Assembly (NCBI RefSeq): GCF_004745645.1
Contig: NZ_SRMB01000003.1
Location: forward strand, 310,001-374,000
Length of the DNA stretch: 64,000 nucleotides
Direction: 5' to 3'
Origin: Hymenobacter metallicola
GTDB taxonomy: Bacteria > Bacteroidota > Bacteroidia > Cytophagales > Hymenobacteraceae
Made by a program: the position numbers and the translations under genes. The notes beneath the pieces were generated by a model. The model ran no database searches and was not told where the DNA came from. It saw only the letters and a program-made list of their open reading frames with translations. Positions within the stretch are counted from its first letter, which is position 1. Each line of letters begins with the position of its first letter. Below are positions 50,239 to 59,905 of the stretch, in pieces.

Positions 50239-51195
50239 TCACGGGTAGTACTTGCCTAGGCGGGCGGGCTGGATAAAGACGTGGCGCACATCCGGGTATG
50301 CCGCCTGAATTCTGGCCTGCAACTGCTCCACGGTGCGGGTCAGGTCGGCGGCGGACAGCTCCGGCGCAAACTCGACCCGTACTACCATGAGCAGTTCATG
50401 CGGACTCAGGTAAGACGACAGGGGCGGCGCCGCGGCCCGCACTTCAGGCTCGGCCCGTACCAGGGCCGTAAGCTCATCGAGCAGCCCGGCATCGGCCGGC
50501 TCACCCAGCAGCAGGCTTTTGTTTTCGCGCAGCAGCAGACCGGCCACGACCAGCAGAATAAGCCCAATGCAAAGCGTAGCCACTCCGTCAAGGGCCGGGT
50601 TGTTGAACAGATGACTCAGGAAAACACCCAGAAAAGCCACGATCAGACCCAGCAAATCGGCCGCGTCTTCGAAGAGCACCACGAAGATGGAAGGGTCCTT
50701 GCTGCCCCGGAAGGCGGCCCAGAACGACTGCCGCCCCCGCTGGGCGTTGAAGGTGCGCCGGGCAACCAGGAAAGAGGCTCCGTCAAACACGAAAGCCAGG
50801 CCCAGCACAAGGTAGTTCCAGGTGGGGTCGCGCAGGGGCGTGGGGTGGCGCAGGTGCTCGATGCCCTCATATAAGGAGATGCCCCCACCGATGGCAAAAA
50901 TGCAAATGGCCACGATAAATGACCAGAAGTACAGCTCCCGCCCGTAGCCGAAAGGCCGCCCGGCGTGGGCCGGGCGCTGGCTCTTGCGCAGCCCCAGCAG
51001 CAGCAGCCACTCGTTGGCAGTATCTACCACGGAGTGAATGCCCTCGGCGACCATAGCTGAGCTGCCGGTAAACCAAGCGGCTACAAACTTGATGATGGCA
51101 ATGGCGAAGTTGGCGGCTAGAGCCGCTACAATGGCGGTCTTGGAGGGCGGGGCGTCGGTAGTGGCCGCTGCGGCGGAAGAAGCGGTAGTTGTCAC
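50239..51195 (-). CDS. Cation diffusion facilitator family transporter
   Basis: A 318-residue CDF-type metal/proton antiporter. It has six membrane helices and the TM2 metal-binding motif (AEGIHSVVDTANEWLLLLGL, H-x3-D), paired with the expected TM5 ED...D-L-L segment (FEDAADLLGLIVAFLGVFLSHLFNNPALDGVATLCIGLILLVVAGLLL). The cytosolic C-terminal domain has the ferredoxin-like fold of CDF dimers (RTVEQLQARIQAAYPDVRHVFIQP). Zn, Mn or Fe are possible substrates; the residues seen do not decide. The start is a GTG at 51195, chosen over a long upstream extension that is Arg/Gly-rich. Monocistronic. Confidence 0.93.
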   Translation of the reverse strand: MTTTASSAAAATTDAPPSKTAIVAALAANFAIAIIKFVAAWFTGSSAMVAEGIHSVVDTANEWLLLLGLRKSQRPAHAGRPFGYGRELYFWSFIVAICIFAIGGGISLYEGIEHLRHPTPLRDPTWNYLVLGLAFVFDGASFLVARRTFNAQRGRQSFWAAFRGSKDPSIFVVLFEDAADLLGLIVAFLGVFLSHLFNNPALDGVATLCIGLILLVVAGLLLRENKSLLLGEPADAGLLDELTALVRAEPEVRAAAPPLSSYLSPHELLMVVRVEFAPELSAADLTRTVEQLQARIQAAYPDVRHVFIQPARLGKYYP

Positions 51196-51465
51196 AAAAT
51201 ATACAGTTAGCAGGCCAGGTAGCAGCTTAAGCCGGGCTCTGGTAGTACGGCCCGGGCAGCCGCAGGGCTGTGGTCGAGGTAGCCCTTTTCTGTAAATCTG
51301 CTCTGCCTGCTCCCTCCCAGCTACCGCACCAGCATACCGCATTTTACTTAGCGTCGTCTGGCGGCCCGGTGAGTTCGGCACCTGGGCTGTTCTTTCCCAA
51401 CGGGCCCCTGAATTCTTCCCCCTTTCCAACTGCATCTACTTGGCAATTCTGGCAATGTAGGCCCG

Positions 51466-52083
51466 TCATTTAGGCCCTGATGTAGCTGGACCCGACGCAT
51501 CTTTCCCGGATTTAGGCTTTGCTTTAGCTCCCGGCTTAGGGCCTGGCTTAGCCGAAGCCGGTCGGGTCCGGCCCGGGCTTACCCTTGCCGGCTTCTCGGC
51601 GGGCGGCTCCGGCGGCTGGGTTTTCTCTGGCTGGGCCCTGAATACGTCGCGCAACTCTTCGTAGACGCTGAGCATCACCCGTTCCCGCTGGGTTTTGCTC
51701 ATGCCCGACAGCGGCTGGGAGGGATTATTCACCGCTTGCAGGCTGCTGAGTGGGGAGTCCCGGAAGGCACAGGGCCGCACGATAATGGAAAGCAGGATGG
51801 CTCCTTCCCGCTCGGCGGCCACCAACAAAGGCGGCAACTCTTCGGCGTGAATAAAGTCGGAGGCCAGAAAATCGGCGCTAACCAGGAAAATAGCCACTCT
51901 GGCCTGGGCCAGTTGCCGACGAATCCGGTCCTGCCACCGCTCTCCTTTGCGAATATCCTTGTCGCTCCAGACGTGCACTTGCTGGTCGCGGACGAGGGGG
52001 TGTAGATGAAGCGTCAGCATTTCCCGCCAATGCAAGTCGGCGTGGCTGTAACTGATGAAGACACTGGTACGGGCAGTTTCCAT
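51466..52083 (-). CDS. Stand-alone TIR domain protein with disordered tail
   Basis: A 205-residue soluble protein. The TIR domain spans about 1-140: box 1 SVFISYSHADLHWREML, BB-loop region WSDKDIRKGERWQDRIRRQL, and box 2 FLVSADFLASDFIHAEELPPLL. Glu82 of HAEEL occupies the place of the NAD+-hydrolase catalytic Glu, so the domain may cleave NAD+. The tail (about 145-205) is rich in Pro, Lys and Ala and is probably disordered. No sensor domain is fused, unlike typical defence TIR proteins, and no effector gene is adjacent. The role could be signalling or defence. Several AT-rich palindromes lie upstream of the start. Confidence 0.9.
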   Translation of the reverse strand: METARTSVFISYSHADLHWREMLTLHLHPLVRDQQVHVWSDKDIRKGERWQDRIRRQLAQARVAIFLVSADFLASDFIHAEELPPLLVAAEREGAILLSIIVRPCAFRDSPLSSLQAVNNPSQPLSGMSKTQRERVMLSVYEELRDVFRAQPEKTQPPEPPAEKPARVSPGRTRPASAKPGPKPGAKAKPKSGKDASGPATSGPK

Positions 52084-52116
52084 AGCAAAAAAAGGTAGAG
52101 CAAGGTTTTACCCAAG

Positions 52117-52162
52117 CTAATTAGCAATAACTAATCTTATTAGCAAAACTAATTAGGATTAG
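52117..52162. promoter_or_regulatory. Cluster of CTAAT/ATTAG palindromes upstream of TIR gene
   Basis: CTAATTAG (52117-52124), CTAAT-CTT-ATTAG (52131-52143) and CTAATTAG (52149-52156), followed by ATTAG (52158-52162), beginning 34 bp before the TIR start codon. The spacing of the palindrome centres is about 16-17 bp. This looks like a multi-site operator for a homeodomain- or MarR-like regulator, although AT-rich promoter DNA could produce part of it. Confidence 0.45.
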
Positions 52163-52357
52163 TTTTTTTGGCAGCCAGCTCAGGCCCGATGCTAAGCACC
52201 AACTCTATCCTCCCGACAAGTGGGTCTGGGGCGCTGGTAAAAGCGCAGCTACCCAAGACCCGGAATACAAGCTCAACCATTAACTACCTGTCTCACAGCG
52301 CGTATAGCATTTGAGTCTTCTCCATTTACTTCTCACTCTACCACTCCACTCTTCGCT

Positions 52358-52741
52358 ATGAATCAAAACGAGCATAACCGCACCCAGGCCCAGCTAGCCA
52401 ACGACGGCACCGATACGCCTCGCCCAGAAAACACCCACGGCGTAGGCACCCAGCAACAGGGCAACGCCACCCAAACGCCCGCCGGCCCCAATGACACCAC
52501 CGGCCGCCACGGCGGCAGCCACGGCAACGACGGCGGTGCCGAGGTGCGCGACGCCCGCGGCAGCAGCCACCGTGGCGACGAGCCCAACGCGGAATCCAAA
52601 AACACCGGGGGCGGCGACGATAACCAGGGCAAGCACCACACCCAGCATACCACCAAGGACCGCACTGATTACAACGACAGCGGCCAAGCGCCCAGCACGG
52701 CCAACGACGGCGGCACCATCGACGACGCAACCAATAGCTAG
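52358..52741 (+). CDS. Hydrophilin-like disordered protein
   Basis: A 127-residue, extremely hydrophilic protein composed mainly of Gly, Asn, Thr, Asp, His and Gln (NQNEHNRTQAQLANDGTDTPRPENTHGVG; GRHGGSHGNDGGAEVRDARGSSHRGDEPNAESKN; GDDNQGKHHTQHTTKDRTDYNDSG). There are no hydrophobic clusters, cysteines or membrane segments, so it should be intrinsically disordered. Such proteins in Bacteroidota and other desiccation-tolerant bacteria resemble hydrophilins or LEA-like stress proteins. That role is inferred from composition only. The ATG at 52358 opens the frame, and a strong hairpin follows. Confidence 0.7.
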   Translation: MNQNEHNRTQAQLANDGTDTPRPENTHGVGTQQQGNATQTPAGPNDTTGRHGGSHGNDGGAEVRDARGSSHRGDEPNAESKNTGGGDDNQGKHHTQHTTKDRTDYNDSGQAPSTANDGGTIDDATNS

Positions 52742-52762
52742 CGTTTACGGCCCCGGATAACA

Positions 52763-52805
52763 GCAAACCGACCGTTCCGAGCTATTTTCGGAACGGTCGG
52801 TTTGC
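52763..52805. terminator. Long perfect hairpin after hydrophilin gene
   Basis: 17-base arms GCAAACCGACCGTTCCG (52763-52779) and its complement (52789-52805). No T-run on either side, so it may act more as an RNA 3' end stabiliser. Confidence 0.6.
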
Positions 52806-52831
52806 GTTAATTCAGCTCGGCTAAGCCAAGT

Positions 52832-52876
52832 AAAAAAGCCCGTCATATCATTCCCCGAAAGACGGGCTTATTTTTT
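52832..52876. terminator. Bidirectional intrinsic terminator
   Basis: AAAAAAGCCCGTC (52832-52844) pairs with GACGGGCTT (52861-52869) and the following T-run. It lies between the hydrophilin and NmrA genes. Confidence 0.85.
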
Positions 52877-52921
52877 ACTCAAAGCGGAATGTAGGCGCCG
52901 GGGCAGACTGACTAAGCCTGT

Positions 52922-53839
52922 TTACGAAACGGCCGCTTGGGCCGCTCCCTGGAAGGCGGGAACGAATACCTGCTCGGCAAACTGCTCCAGCGTCGTGGGA
53001 GTAGTGTTGGCCGGGGTGCGCACCTCATGCTGCATAATGCGGCCCTCGTTCAGGTTTTGGGTCATTTCGAGGTAGAGGTCGGCCATCGACTCGGAGAGGC
53101 CGGCACCCAGCATGCCCTGCCGGGCCTGGTCGTAGGAAAACTGCACGTAGGGCAGCTCGGGCCGGCCAATAGCGCGGCCGAAAATGGCGGTGGCCTCCTG
53201 CATGGTGTAGTCGCGCGGGCCCAGCAGCAGTTGCTCCGATTTGCCGGTCGGTACCCCCGCTTCCAGAACCTGGGCGGCGTAGGCGGCAATATCCCGGGTG
53301 GCAATCATCGGAAAGCTGACGTCGGGCCGGGTGGCCGAGCCGTTGATGCCCATGCCCTGAATCAGGCCGATACCGGCCAGCAGGTTTTCCATGAAGTAGG
53401 CCGGGCGCAGGTGCACCACGTTTAGGCCCTCAACGGCGTTGAGGCGCTGCTCCTGGTAGTGCACGCCCACAATCGGGCCCGTGCCGGCCGTCAGCTCGGC
53501 CCCAATGCTGCTCAGGTTCACGGCTTGGCGCAGGCCGGCGGCCCGTACGGCGGTGGCCACGCTCTCTCCTACTGCGGCCTGGTAGGCCAGGTTGTCGGGG
53601 GCGCTGGCGTTGGGCGGCAGCATCAGAAAGGCCGCGTCGGCCTCGCGCAATACGGTGGTCAGAAAGTCGGTGTCGTCGAGGCTGCCGGCCCGGGTTTGAG
53701 CCCCGGCGGCCTCCAGGGCGCTGAGTCGCTGACTGGCTCGGGCCACGGCCGTTACGCGGTGGCCGCGCTCCAGCAGCAGGTGGGTCAGGTGGGTGCCGAT
53801 ATGGCCGGTGGCGCCGAGTACTACAATGTGCTTGCTCAT
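52922..53839 (-). CDS. NmrA-like NAD(P)-binding protein (SDR-type)
   Basis: A 305-residue Rossmann-fold protein of the atypical short-chain dehydrogenase/NmrA type. The start HIVVLGATGHIGTHLTHLLLERGHRVTAVAR carries the GxTGxxG nucleotide-binding motif. The C-terminal part contains PMIATRDIAAYAAQVLEAG and a helical substrate-side domain. This group includes YtfG/QorB-type quinone reductases and redox sensors. The ATG at 53839 is chosen over an in-frame extension to 53917. It diverges from an HxlR regulator gene across a region with an inverted repeat, the usual layout for a gene induced by electrophile or redox stress. Confidence 0.92.
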   Translation of the reverse strand: MSKHIVVLGATGHIGTHLTHLLLERGHRVTAVARASQRLSALEAAGAQTRAGSLDDTDFLTTVLREADAAFLMLPPNASAPDNLAYQAAVGESVATAVRAAGLRQAVNLSSIGAELTAGTGPIVGVHYQEQRLNAVEGLNVVHLRPAYFMENLLAGIGLIQGMGINGSATRPDVSFPMIATRDIAAYAAQVLEAGVPTGKSEQLLLGPRDYTMQEATAIFGRAIGRPELPYVQFSYDQARQGMLGAGLSESMADLYLEMTQNLNEGRIMQHEVRTPANTTPTTLEQFAEQVFVPAFQGAAQAAVS

Positions 53840-53949
53840 CAGAAAGTTGGTTGAAAAATCGTGGGTAAAGAAGACTACCCCGGCGCAGCCTGCAGTGCCG
53901 CGTCTTGGATGGGTCAAAGGAAATTCTTTACCTTCGATTTAGGCAAGTA

Positions 53950-53974
53950 CCTACTCTTTGGTAGGGTGCCTACC
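53950..53974. promoter_or_regulatory. Candidate HxlR operator
   Basis: Overlapping inverted repeats: CCTAC-N6-GTAGG (53950-53965) and GGTAGG-GTG-CCTACC (53960-53974). A -7-like TACCTTCG (53929-53936) lies just upstream, directed to the HxlR gene. Position in the divergent region fits repression of both genes. Confidence 0.55.
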
Positions 53975-54013
53975 TTTTTCTCAGTAATGCTGATACTCAA
54001 CGACTAAATTTTT

Positions 54014-54406
54014 ATGAGCAAGCTCACAAAACAGCAGCAAGCCGAAGCCTACTGGGCCACGTGCGCCGAACAGCCCGCCGGCGCCGTCTGTCCGGTGCGC
54101 ACTACGCTCAACGTATTGGGCGGCAAATGGAAGCTTCTGATCTTGTCGTACCTGCTGGCTGGTCCCCAGCGCTACGGGGAACTGCGCCGCCTGATGCCGG
54201 AGGTAACCGAGAAGATGCTGATTCAGGAGTTGCGGGAGCTCGAAGCCGACGCCATTGTGGAGCGCATCGTCTACCAGCAGGTGCCGCCTAAAGTGGAGTA
54301 CCAGCTGACGGAGTATGGCCGGCAGGTGCAGCCTATGTTTACCGAGCTCATCCGCTGGGGCCAGAGCTACCGCGACCGGAACCGGAAGCTGGAAGAAGCG
54401 GCCTGA
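54014..54406 (+). CDS. HxlR family winged-helix transcriptional regulator
   Basis: A 130-residue DNA-binding protein. The HxlR domain is clear: CPVRTTLNVLGGKWKLLILSYLLAGPQRYGELRRLMPEVTEKMLIQELRELEADAIVERIVYQQVPPKVEYQLTEYGRQVQPMFTELIRWGQSYRDRN. The Cys just before VRTTLNVLGGKW is the residue that senses electrophiles or quinones in related proteins (YodB, HypR, QorR-like). It diverges from the NmrA-type oxidoreductase gene and probably represses it and itself through the inverted repeats between them. Cognate signal is likely a thiol-reactive compound, which is inference. Confidence 0.94.
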   Translation: MSKLTKQQQAEAYWATCAEQPAGAVCPVRTTLNVLGGKWKLLILSYLLAGPQRYGELRRLMPEVTEKMLIQELRELEADAIVERIVYQQVPPKVEYQLTEYGRQVQPMFTELIRWGQSYRDRNRKLEEAA

Positions 54407-54470
54407 GGCGGCTGAGCTTTCGCTGATGGGTGTGGGAACAACCTAGTGCAGGTGCTTCTTAGGCTACCCT

Positions 54471-55430
54471 TTACATACCTGCCAAACACGACGCCCCAAA
54501 TCCCTCCTTGCGCGGCCACCACTCCGGCCGCTCCGGCAGCCGCAGCTGCTGCCCCTCAAATTGCTGCAGGCCGTGCTCCTGCCCGCGCAGCTCCCGGAAG
54601 GAACCCGCCACGTGCACCCGGTAGTCCTGGTCGATGCGGATGAGGTGGCGGTCGAAGGCGCGATGCAGGGTGGGCGTCAGAGCCAGGCCGTTGCCGATGG
54701 TATCGTCGTGACTAATGGACCAGGGCACGATATGGCAGGCGTCGAGTAGCGGAGCCGGGGCCGTGGTGCTGGTGCTGATAAGTTGCAGGCCGGAAATGGC
54801 GCAGGTATAGTTGTAAACCCTGAGCACTTCACGCTTAAAAACGGCGCTGCGCACGGCAGTTTCTACTTCATCGGCGAGGTTGAGGTGGGTTTGGTAAACG
54901 GCGGCCGGCTCCTGTAGCATCTGCTGCCCCAGCACCTGCAAGGTATCGGGACCGGCGCTGGGGCGGTAACGGAAGCGGGTCTGGGGAAAGTAGCGGGCCA
55001 GCAGCGTATCACGAAATATGTGGCGGGTGGCTTGGTCCTGAAGCAGTTGCCACAGAGGCTCGTCGAGGGCAGCGTAGGCCACCACCTGGCGCAAGTGGCC
55101 CAGGCTGCGAGGCGAGCCCGAGGAAGTCAGCACCAACGGCTGGCCAACATGGGTGCGCAGGTGCCAGAACCCGTCGCCGGTGAGGTGGTAAAATGGCAGG
55201 GCGAAATTGTTGGCCCGAAACCGGCCCGAGGTGCTCAGATCCCGGCAGTTGCTTTGGAAGGCGGCCAGCAGCTCGGCACTGATAACGATTTGGTTGTCCT
55301 GGATGCTCTCCTCTTCAATTCCTTCGAGCACGGCCAGCAGCAGGGCCGGCTTGTAGGGCGCCTCTTCCCCGGCCAGCCTACTGGTGTTGAGCTTGCGGAA
55401 ACGGGTGAGGTAGTGGGCCAGGTCGGGCAT
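54471..55430 (-). CDS. HNH endonuclease, putative modification-dependent restriction enzyme
   Basis: A 319-residue nuclease. The N-terminal half (LAHYLTRFRKLNTSRLAGEEAPYKPALLLAVLEGIE; NNFALPFYHLTGDGFWHL; SLGHLRQVVAYAALDEPLWQLLQDQATRHIFRDTLLARYF) resembles the DNA-recognition domain of ScoMcrA-like HNH nucleases, some of which sense phosphorothioate. The C-terminal HNH domain has YNYTCAISG, ACHIVPWSISHDDTIGNGLALTPTLHRAFD, with His233, Asn247 and His256 as the expected HNH residues. No dnd or methylase gene is nearby. The ATG at 55430 is chosen; a TTG at 55442 would extend it by 4 residues. A possible defence gene. Confidence 0.88.
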   Translation of the reverse strand: MPDLAHYLTRFRKLNTSRLAGEEAPYKPALLLAVLEGIEEESIQDNQIVISAELLAAFQSNCRDLSTSGRFRANNFALPFYHLTGDGFWHLRTHVGQPLVLTSSGSPRSLGHLRQVVAYAALDEPLWQLLQDQATRHIFRDTLLARYFPQTRFRYRPSAGPDTLQVLGQQMLQEPAAVYQTHLNLADEVETAVRSAVFKREVLRVYNYTCAISGLQLISTSTTAPAPLLDACHIVPWSISHDDTIGNGLALTPTLHRAFDRHLIRIDQDYRVHVAGSFRELRGQEHGLQQFEGQQLRLPERPEWWPRKEGFGASCLAGM

Positions 55431-55541
55431 AGGAAAGGACAAGATACGCAGGCTAAGCGCCGGTCCGTGGCATTTTTGCTGTCGAGCGGCTACCTTCCGG
55501 CTCCGGGCGGGTGAAAGGCCCGGCCCCTAGCTGCCTTCCTT

Positions 55542-57164
55542 ATGCACGACAACGCCCTGCACGAAACGATACTGCTGGTTCTGGGCCTGCTGTTTGCCAT
55601 GCTGCTGCTCGTGATGCTGAGCCAGAAGCTGCGCATCTCCTACCCTATTTTTCTGGTGCTGGCCGGCTTGGCTCTAAGCTTCGTGCCGGGCCTGCCCCTT
55701 ATCGTCATCGACCCGGACCTGATCTTCCTGATTTTCCTGCCGCCGTTGCTCTACCAGGCCGCCTGGGACACTTCCTGGAAAGATTTCTGGCGCTGGAAAC
55801 GGCCTATCGCCCTCCTGGCTTTCGGGCTGGTGTTCTTCACCTCTACTATCGTGGCCTACGTCTCAAGCAGTATTATTCCGGGCTTTACCCTGGCCCTGGG
55901 GTTTCTGCTGGGAGGTATCATTTCCCCGCCCGATGCGGTAGCCGCCACCTCGGTGCTCAAAGGCATCAAAGTACCCCGCCGGGTGACCAGTATTCTGGAA
56001 GGCGAGAGTCTGATCAACGACGCGAGCAGCCTGATTGTGTTTCGTTTCGCGCTGGCGGCGGTAGTGTCGGGCACGTTTTCCTGGCACGCGGCCATTACCA
56101 GCTTCTTGCTGGCTAGTGGGATGGGCCTGGTGGTGGGCCTAGCGGTGGGCTACGGCTTCTACTTGATTCATAAATACCTACCTACCACCCCCAGTATTAA
56201 CACGGTGCTGACGTTTCTGGCGCCCTACGTGATGTACCTGCTGGCCGAGGAATTCCACTTCTCGGGGGTGCTGGCCGTGGTCAGCGGGGGGCTGATGCTG
56301 TCCTACCACTCCCACCGGGTTTTCGACGCCGATACGCGCCTGCAAACGGCCAGCGTGTGGACCAGCGTGGGCTTCGCCCTCAACGGGCTGGTGTTTATTC
56401 TTATCGGACTAGAATTGCCCGTCGCGGTTCAGGGCCTGGGCAACTATTCGCTGCAACAGGCTATTACCTACGGGCTCATCATCAGCGCCATTGTCATCGT
56501 TATCCGGTTGGTCTGGATGTTCCCGGCGGCCTTTGTGCCACGCTGGCTGTTTCGCAGCATCCGGACCCAGGAAACCAGCCCTGGGTGGCAGGGCCCGGTT
56601 ATCATTGGCTGGGCCGGAATGCGCGGAGTCGTGTCGCTGGCCTCGGCGCTTTCGGTACCCTTGCTGCTGAGCAATGGGCAGGCATTCCCGCAGCGCAACC
56701 TGATTCTGTTCATCACCTTCGTCGTGATTCTGGTAACCCTCGTGTTTCAGGGCCTGACCCTACCCGCCATCATTCGCCTGACTGGCGTGGCCGACCTGGA
56801 GGAGCGCATGCCCACCGACGAGCAGGAAGCCGGCATCCGGCTGCGCCTGCGCCACGTGGCCCTGGCCCACCTAGCCCGCAACTATGAGGCTGATATCCAG
56901 GAAAATGAGATGATCAGTGCCCTGCAGCACCGCATGCAGGCCGAGGCCCAGCGCACCGGCAACCTGCTCGAAGCTCTCGACTACGACGAAACGAAGCGCC
57001 GGGCCTTGCAGCGCTATCATCAGGTGCTGCTCGACGTGCTGCAGGTGCAGCGCGAGGAGCTCTTCGTACTGCGCCAGGAAGACGTATTTGAGGAAGAAAT
57101 GCTGCGCCACCAAGAAGCCCAGCTCGACCTGGACGAGGCCAAAATCAGCCACATGCCGCACTAG
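55542..57164 (+). CDS. CPA1-type Na+/H+ antiporter
   Basis: A 540-residue inner-membrane antiporter with about 12 helices in the first 420 residues. The conserved FLLGGIISPPDAVAATSVLKGIKVPRRVTSILEGESLINDASSLIVFRFAL contains the PPDAVA and EGESL(I/F)ND motifs of cation/proton antiporter 1 proteins, with the Asp pair and the Asn-Asp step involved in ion binding. A late helix contains GWAGMRGVVSLASALSVPL, also typical. The soluble tail (about 425-540) is helical and may be regulatory. It should exchange Na+ (or K+) for H+ and support pH or salt tolerance. Confidence 0.95.
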   Translation: MHDNALHETILLVLGLLFAMLLLVMLSQKLRISYPIFLVLAGLALSFVPGLPLIVIDPDLIFLIFLPPLLYQAAWDTSWKDFWRWKRPIALLAFGLVFFTSTIVAYVSSSIIPGFTLALGFLLGGIISPPDAVAATSVLKGIKVPRRVTSILEGESLINDASSLIVFRFALAAVVSGTFSWHAAITSFLLASGMGLVVGLAVGYGFYLIHKYLPTTPSINTVLTFLAPYVMYLLAEEFHFSGVLAVVSGGLMLSYHSHRVFDADTRLQTASVWTSVGFALNGLVFILIGLELPVAVQGLGNYSLQQAITYGLIISAIVIVIRLVWMFPAAFVPRWLFRSIRTQETSPGWQGPVIIGWAGMRGVVSLASALSVPLLLSNGQAFPQRNLILFITFVVILVTLVFQGLTLPAIIRLTGVADLEERMPTDEQEAGIRLRLRHVALAHLARNYEADIQENEMISALQHRMQAEAQRTGNLLEALDYDETKRRALQRYHQVLLDVLQVQREELFVLRQEDVFEEEMLRHQEAQLDLDEAKISHMPH

Positions 57165-57509
57165 TGGCCCACGCCGCTACCAGTATAGCCCACCGCTTGC
57201 TTACCACCACTTTCCTCCGGTGCCAGCCAACTTTGAGCTGCCGGCACCGGAGGAAAGTGGCGGCGGCTACTGATTTCGGGGGCTCCCGCCCAGAGCCAGG
57301 CAACCACTGCGGCGAATATTCACCTGTCGCAATACACCCGCAATAAGTCGGAATCAGCCCTGCTGCCAGGAAGCCACTTTTACTAAATTTGTTGGCAATC
57401 AAGTCCCGCCTACGCCCTCAACACTACTCTTGTTAGCATCAAAATTTAGGGTACAACCCCGCTGCTTTTTCTCACTGTTCAACCCTCCTCCTTATTCCTG
57501 CTTCTCGCT
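57165..57509. other. 345-bp gap between antiporter and DoxX genes
   Basis: Apart from the 18-bp hairpin at 57207-57260, I see no gene. The last 80 bp are AT-richer and probably hold the doxX promoter, but no convincing -7 box was found. Confidence 0.5.
57207..57260. repeat. 18-bp perfect inverted repeat hairpin
   Basis: CCACTTTCCTCCGGTGCC (57207-57224) and its complement (57243-57260), around an 18-base loop that can pair AGC/GCT further. It lies 42 bp after the antiporter stop. It may be a 3'-end hairpin or an element end; there is no T-run. Confidence 0.6.
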
Positions 57510-57908
57510 ATGAAAACGACCAACATTCTCTACTGGGTTTCGACCGGCTTTCTCTGCGCCATGATGCTGATGTCGGGTATTATCAACGTGCTGAGCACGC
57601 CCGAGGCTGTGGAAGGCCTCAAGCACCTGGGCTACCCGGCCTATTTGCTGCCATTTTTAGGCGTAGCCAAGCTTCTGGGTGTGCTAGCATTGCTGGTACC
57701 CGGCTTCCCGCGCTTACGCGAATGGGCCTACGCTGGCTTCGTTTTCGACTTGTTGGGAGCTATGTACTCAGGCCTGTCCGTAGGCGATCCACTGAGCCAG
57801 TGGCTGCCAGTTACTGTGGGCTTTCTTATCATAGCGGTGTCGTACCGTACCAACCGGCGCCGGGCTCAGGCAAGCCCGACGCCCACGGCGGAGCTCAGCG
57901 TAGCCTAA
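57510..57908 (+). CDS. DoxX family membrane protein
   Basis: A 132-residue integral membrane protein with four helices (NILYWVSTGFLCAMMLMSGIINVL; FLGVAKLLGVLALLVPGF; EWAYAGFVFDLLGAMYSGL; LPVTVGFLIIAVSYRT). The motif GIINVLSTPEAVEGLKHLGYPAYLLPFLGVAKLLGVLALL is typical of the DoxX-like family (DoxX_2). Members are linked to thiol-redox or sulfur metabolism, but many have no known function. It is followed 41 bp later by a small gene on the same strand. Start is an ATG at 57510. Confidence 0.92.
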   Translation: MKTTNILYWVSTGFLCAMMLMSGIINVLSTPEAVEGLKHLGYPAYLLPFLGVAKLLGVLALLVPGFPRLREWAYAGFVFDLLGAMYSGLSVGDPLSQWLPVTVGFLIIAVSYRTNRRRAQASPTPTAELSVA

Positions 57909-57949
57909 ATGCGCGAGCTGCTCTTGACCTGTTTTCAATGATCTGCGCC

Positions 57950-58174
57950 ATGGTAGAAGTCTTTAAAACCAACGTCCGGGCCCAGCGCCAGGCCCGGCTG
58001 CTTCTAAAGCAAATCCACCAAACCTTTACTCAGTACCGGGCCAATTTCGACCTGGACGACTGCGACAAAATCCTGCGGGTAGAATCGCGCAGTGGCACTA
58101 TTCCGGCATCCAGCCTGATTCAGCTTCTGCGCACGGCGGGCTTCCAGGCCGAAGTGCTACCCGATGAAGTGTAG
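57950..58174 (+). CDS. Small conserved protein of unknown function
   Basis: A 74-residue soluble protein: EVFKTNVRAQRQARLLLKQIHQTFTQYRANFDLDDCDKILRVESRSGTIPASSLIQLLRTAGFQAEVLPDEV. The FDLDDCDKILRVES segment is found in many short Bacteroidota proteins and fits a ferredoxin-like fold (heavy-metal-associated-like, but without the CxxC). It is predicted cytosolic, with no known function. The ATG at 57950 is used; an ATG at 57938 would add MICA. A terminator follows, which is shared with the convergent ettA gene. Confidence 0.82.
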   Translation: MVEVFKTNVRAQRQARLLLKQIHQTFTQYRANFDLDDCDKILRVESRSGTIPASSLIQLLRTAGFQAEVLPDEV

Positions 58175-58186
58175 TTGGGACCAACG

Positions 58187-58220
58187 AAAGCGCCGCTGGA
58201 AATGCTTCCAGCGGCGCTTT
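58187..58220. terminator. Bidirectional intrinsic terminator
   Basis: Perfect 15-base arms (58187-58201 and 58206-58220) with a 4-base loop, ending AAAG/CTTT. It lies between the convergent small gene and ettA. Confidence 0.88.
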
Positions 58221-58240
58221 GCTTTTGTAACTCGTACGGG

Positions 58241-59905
<1,665 letters not shown>

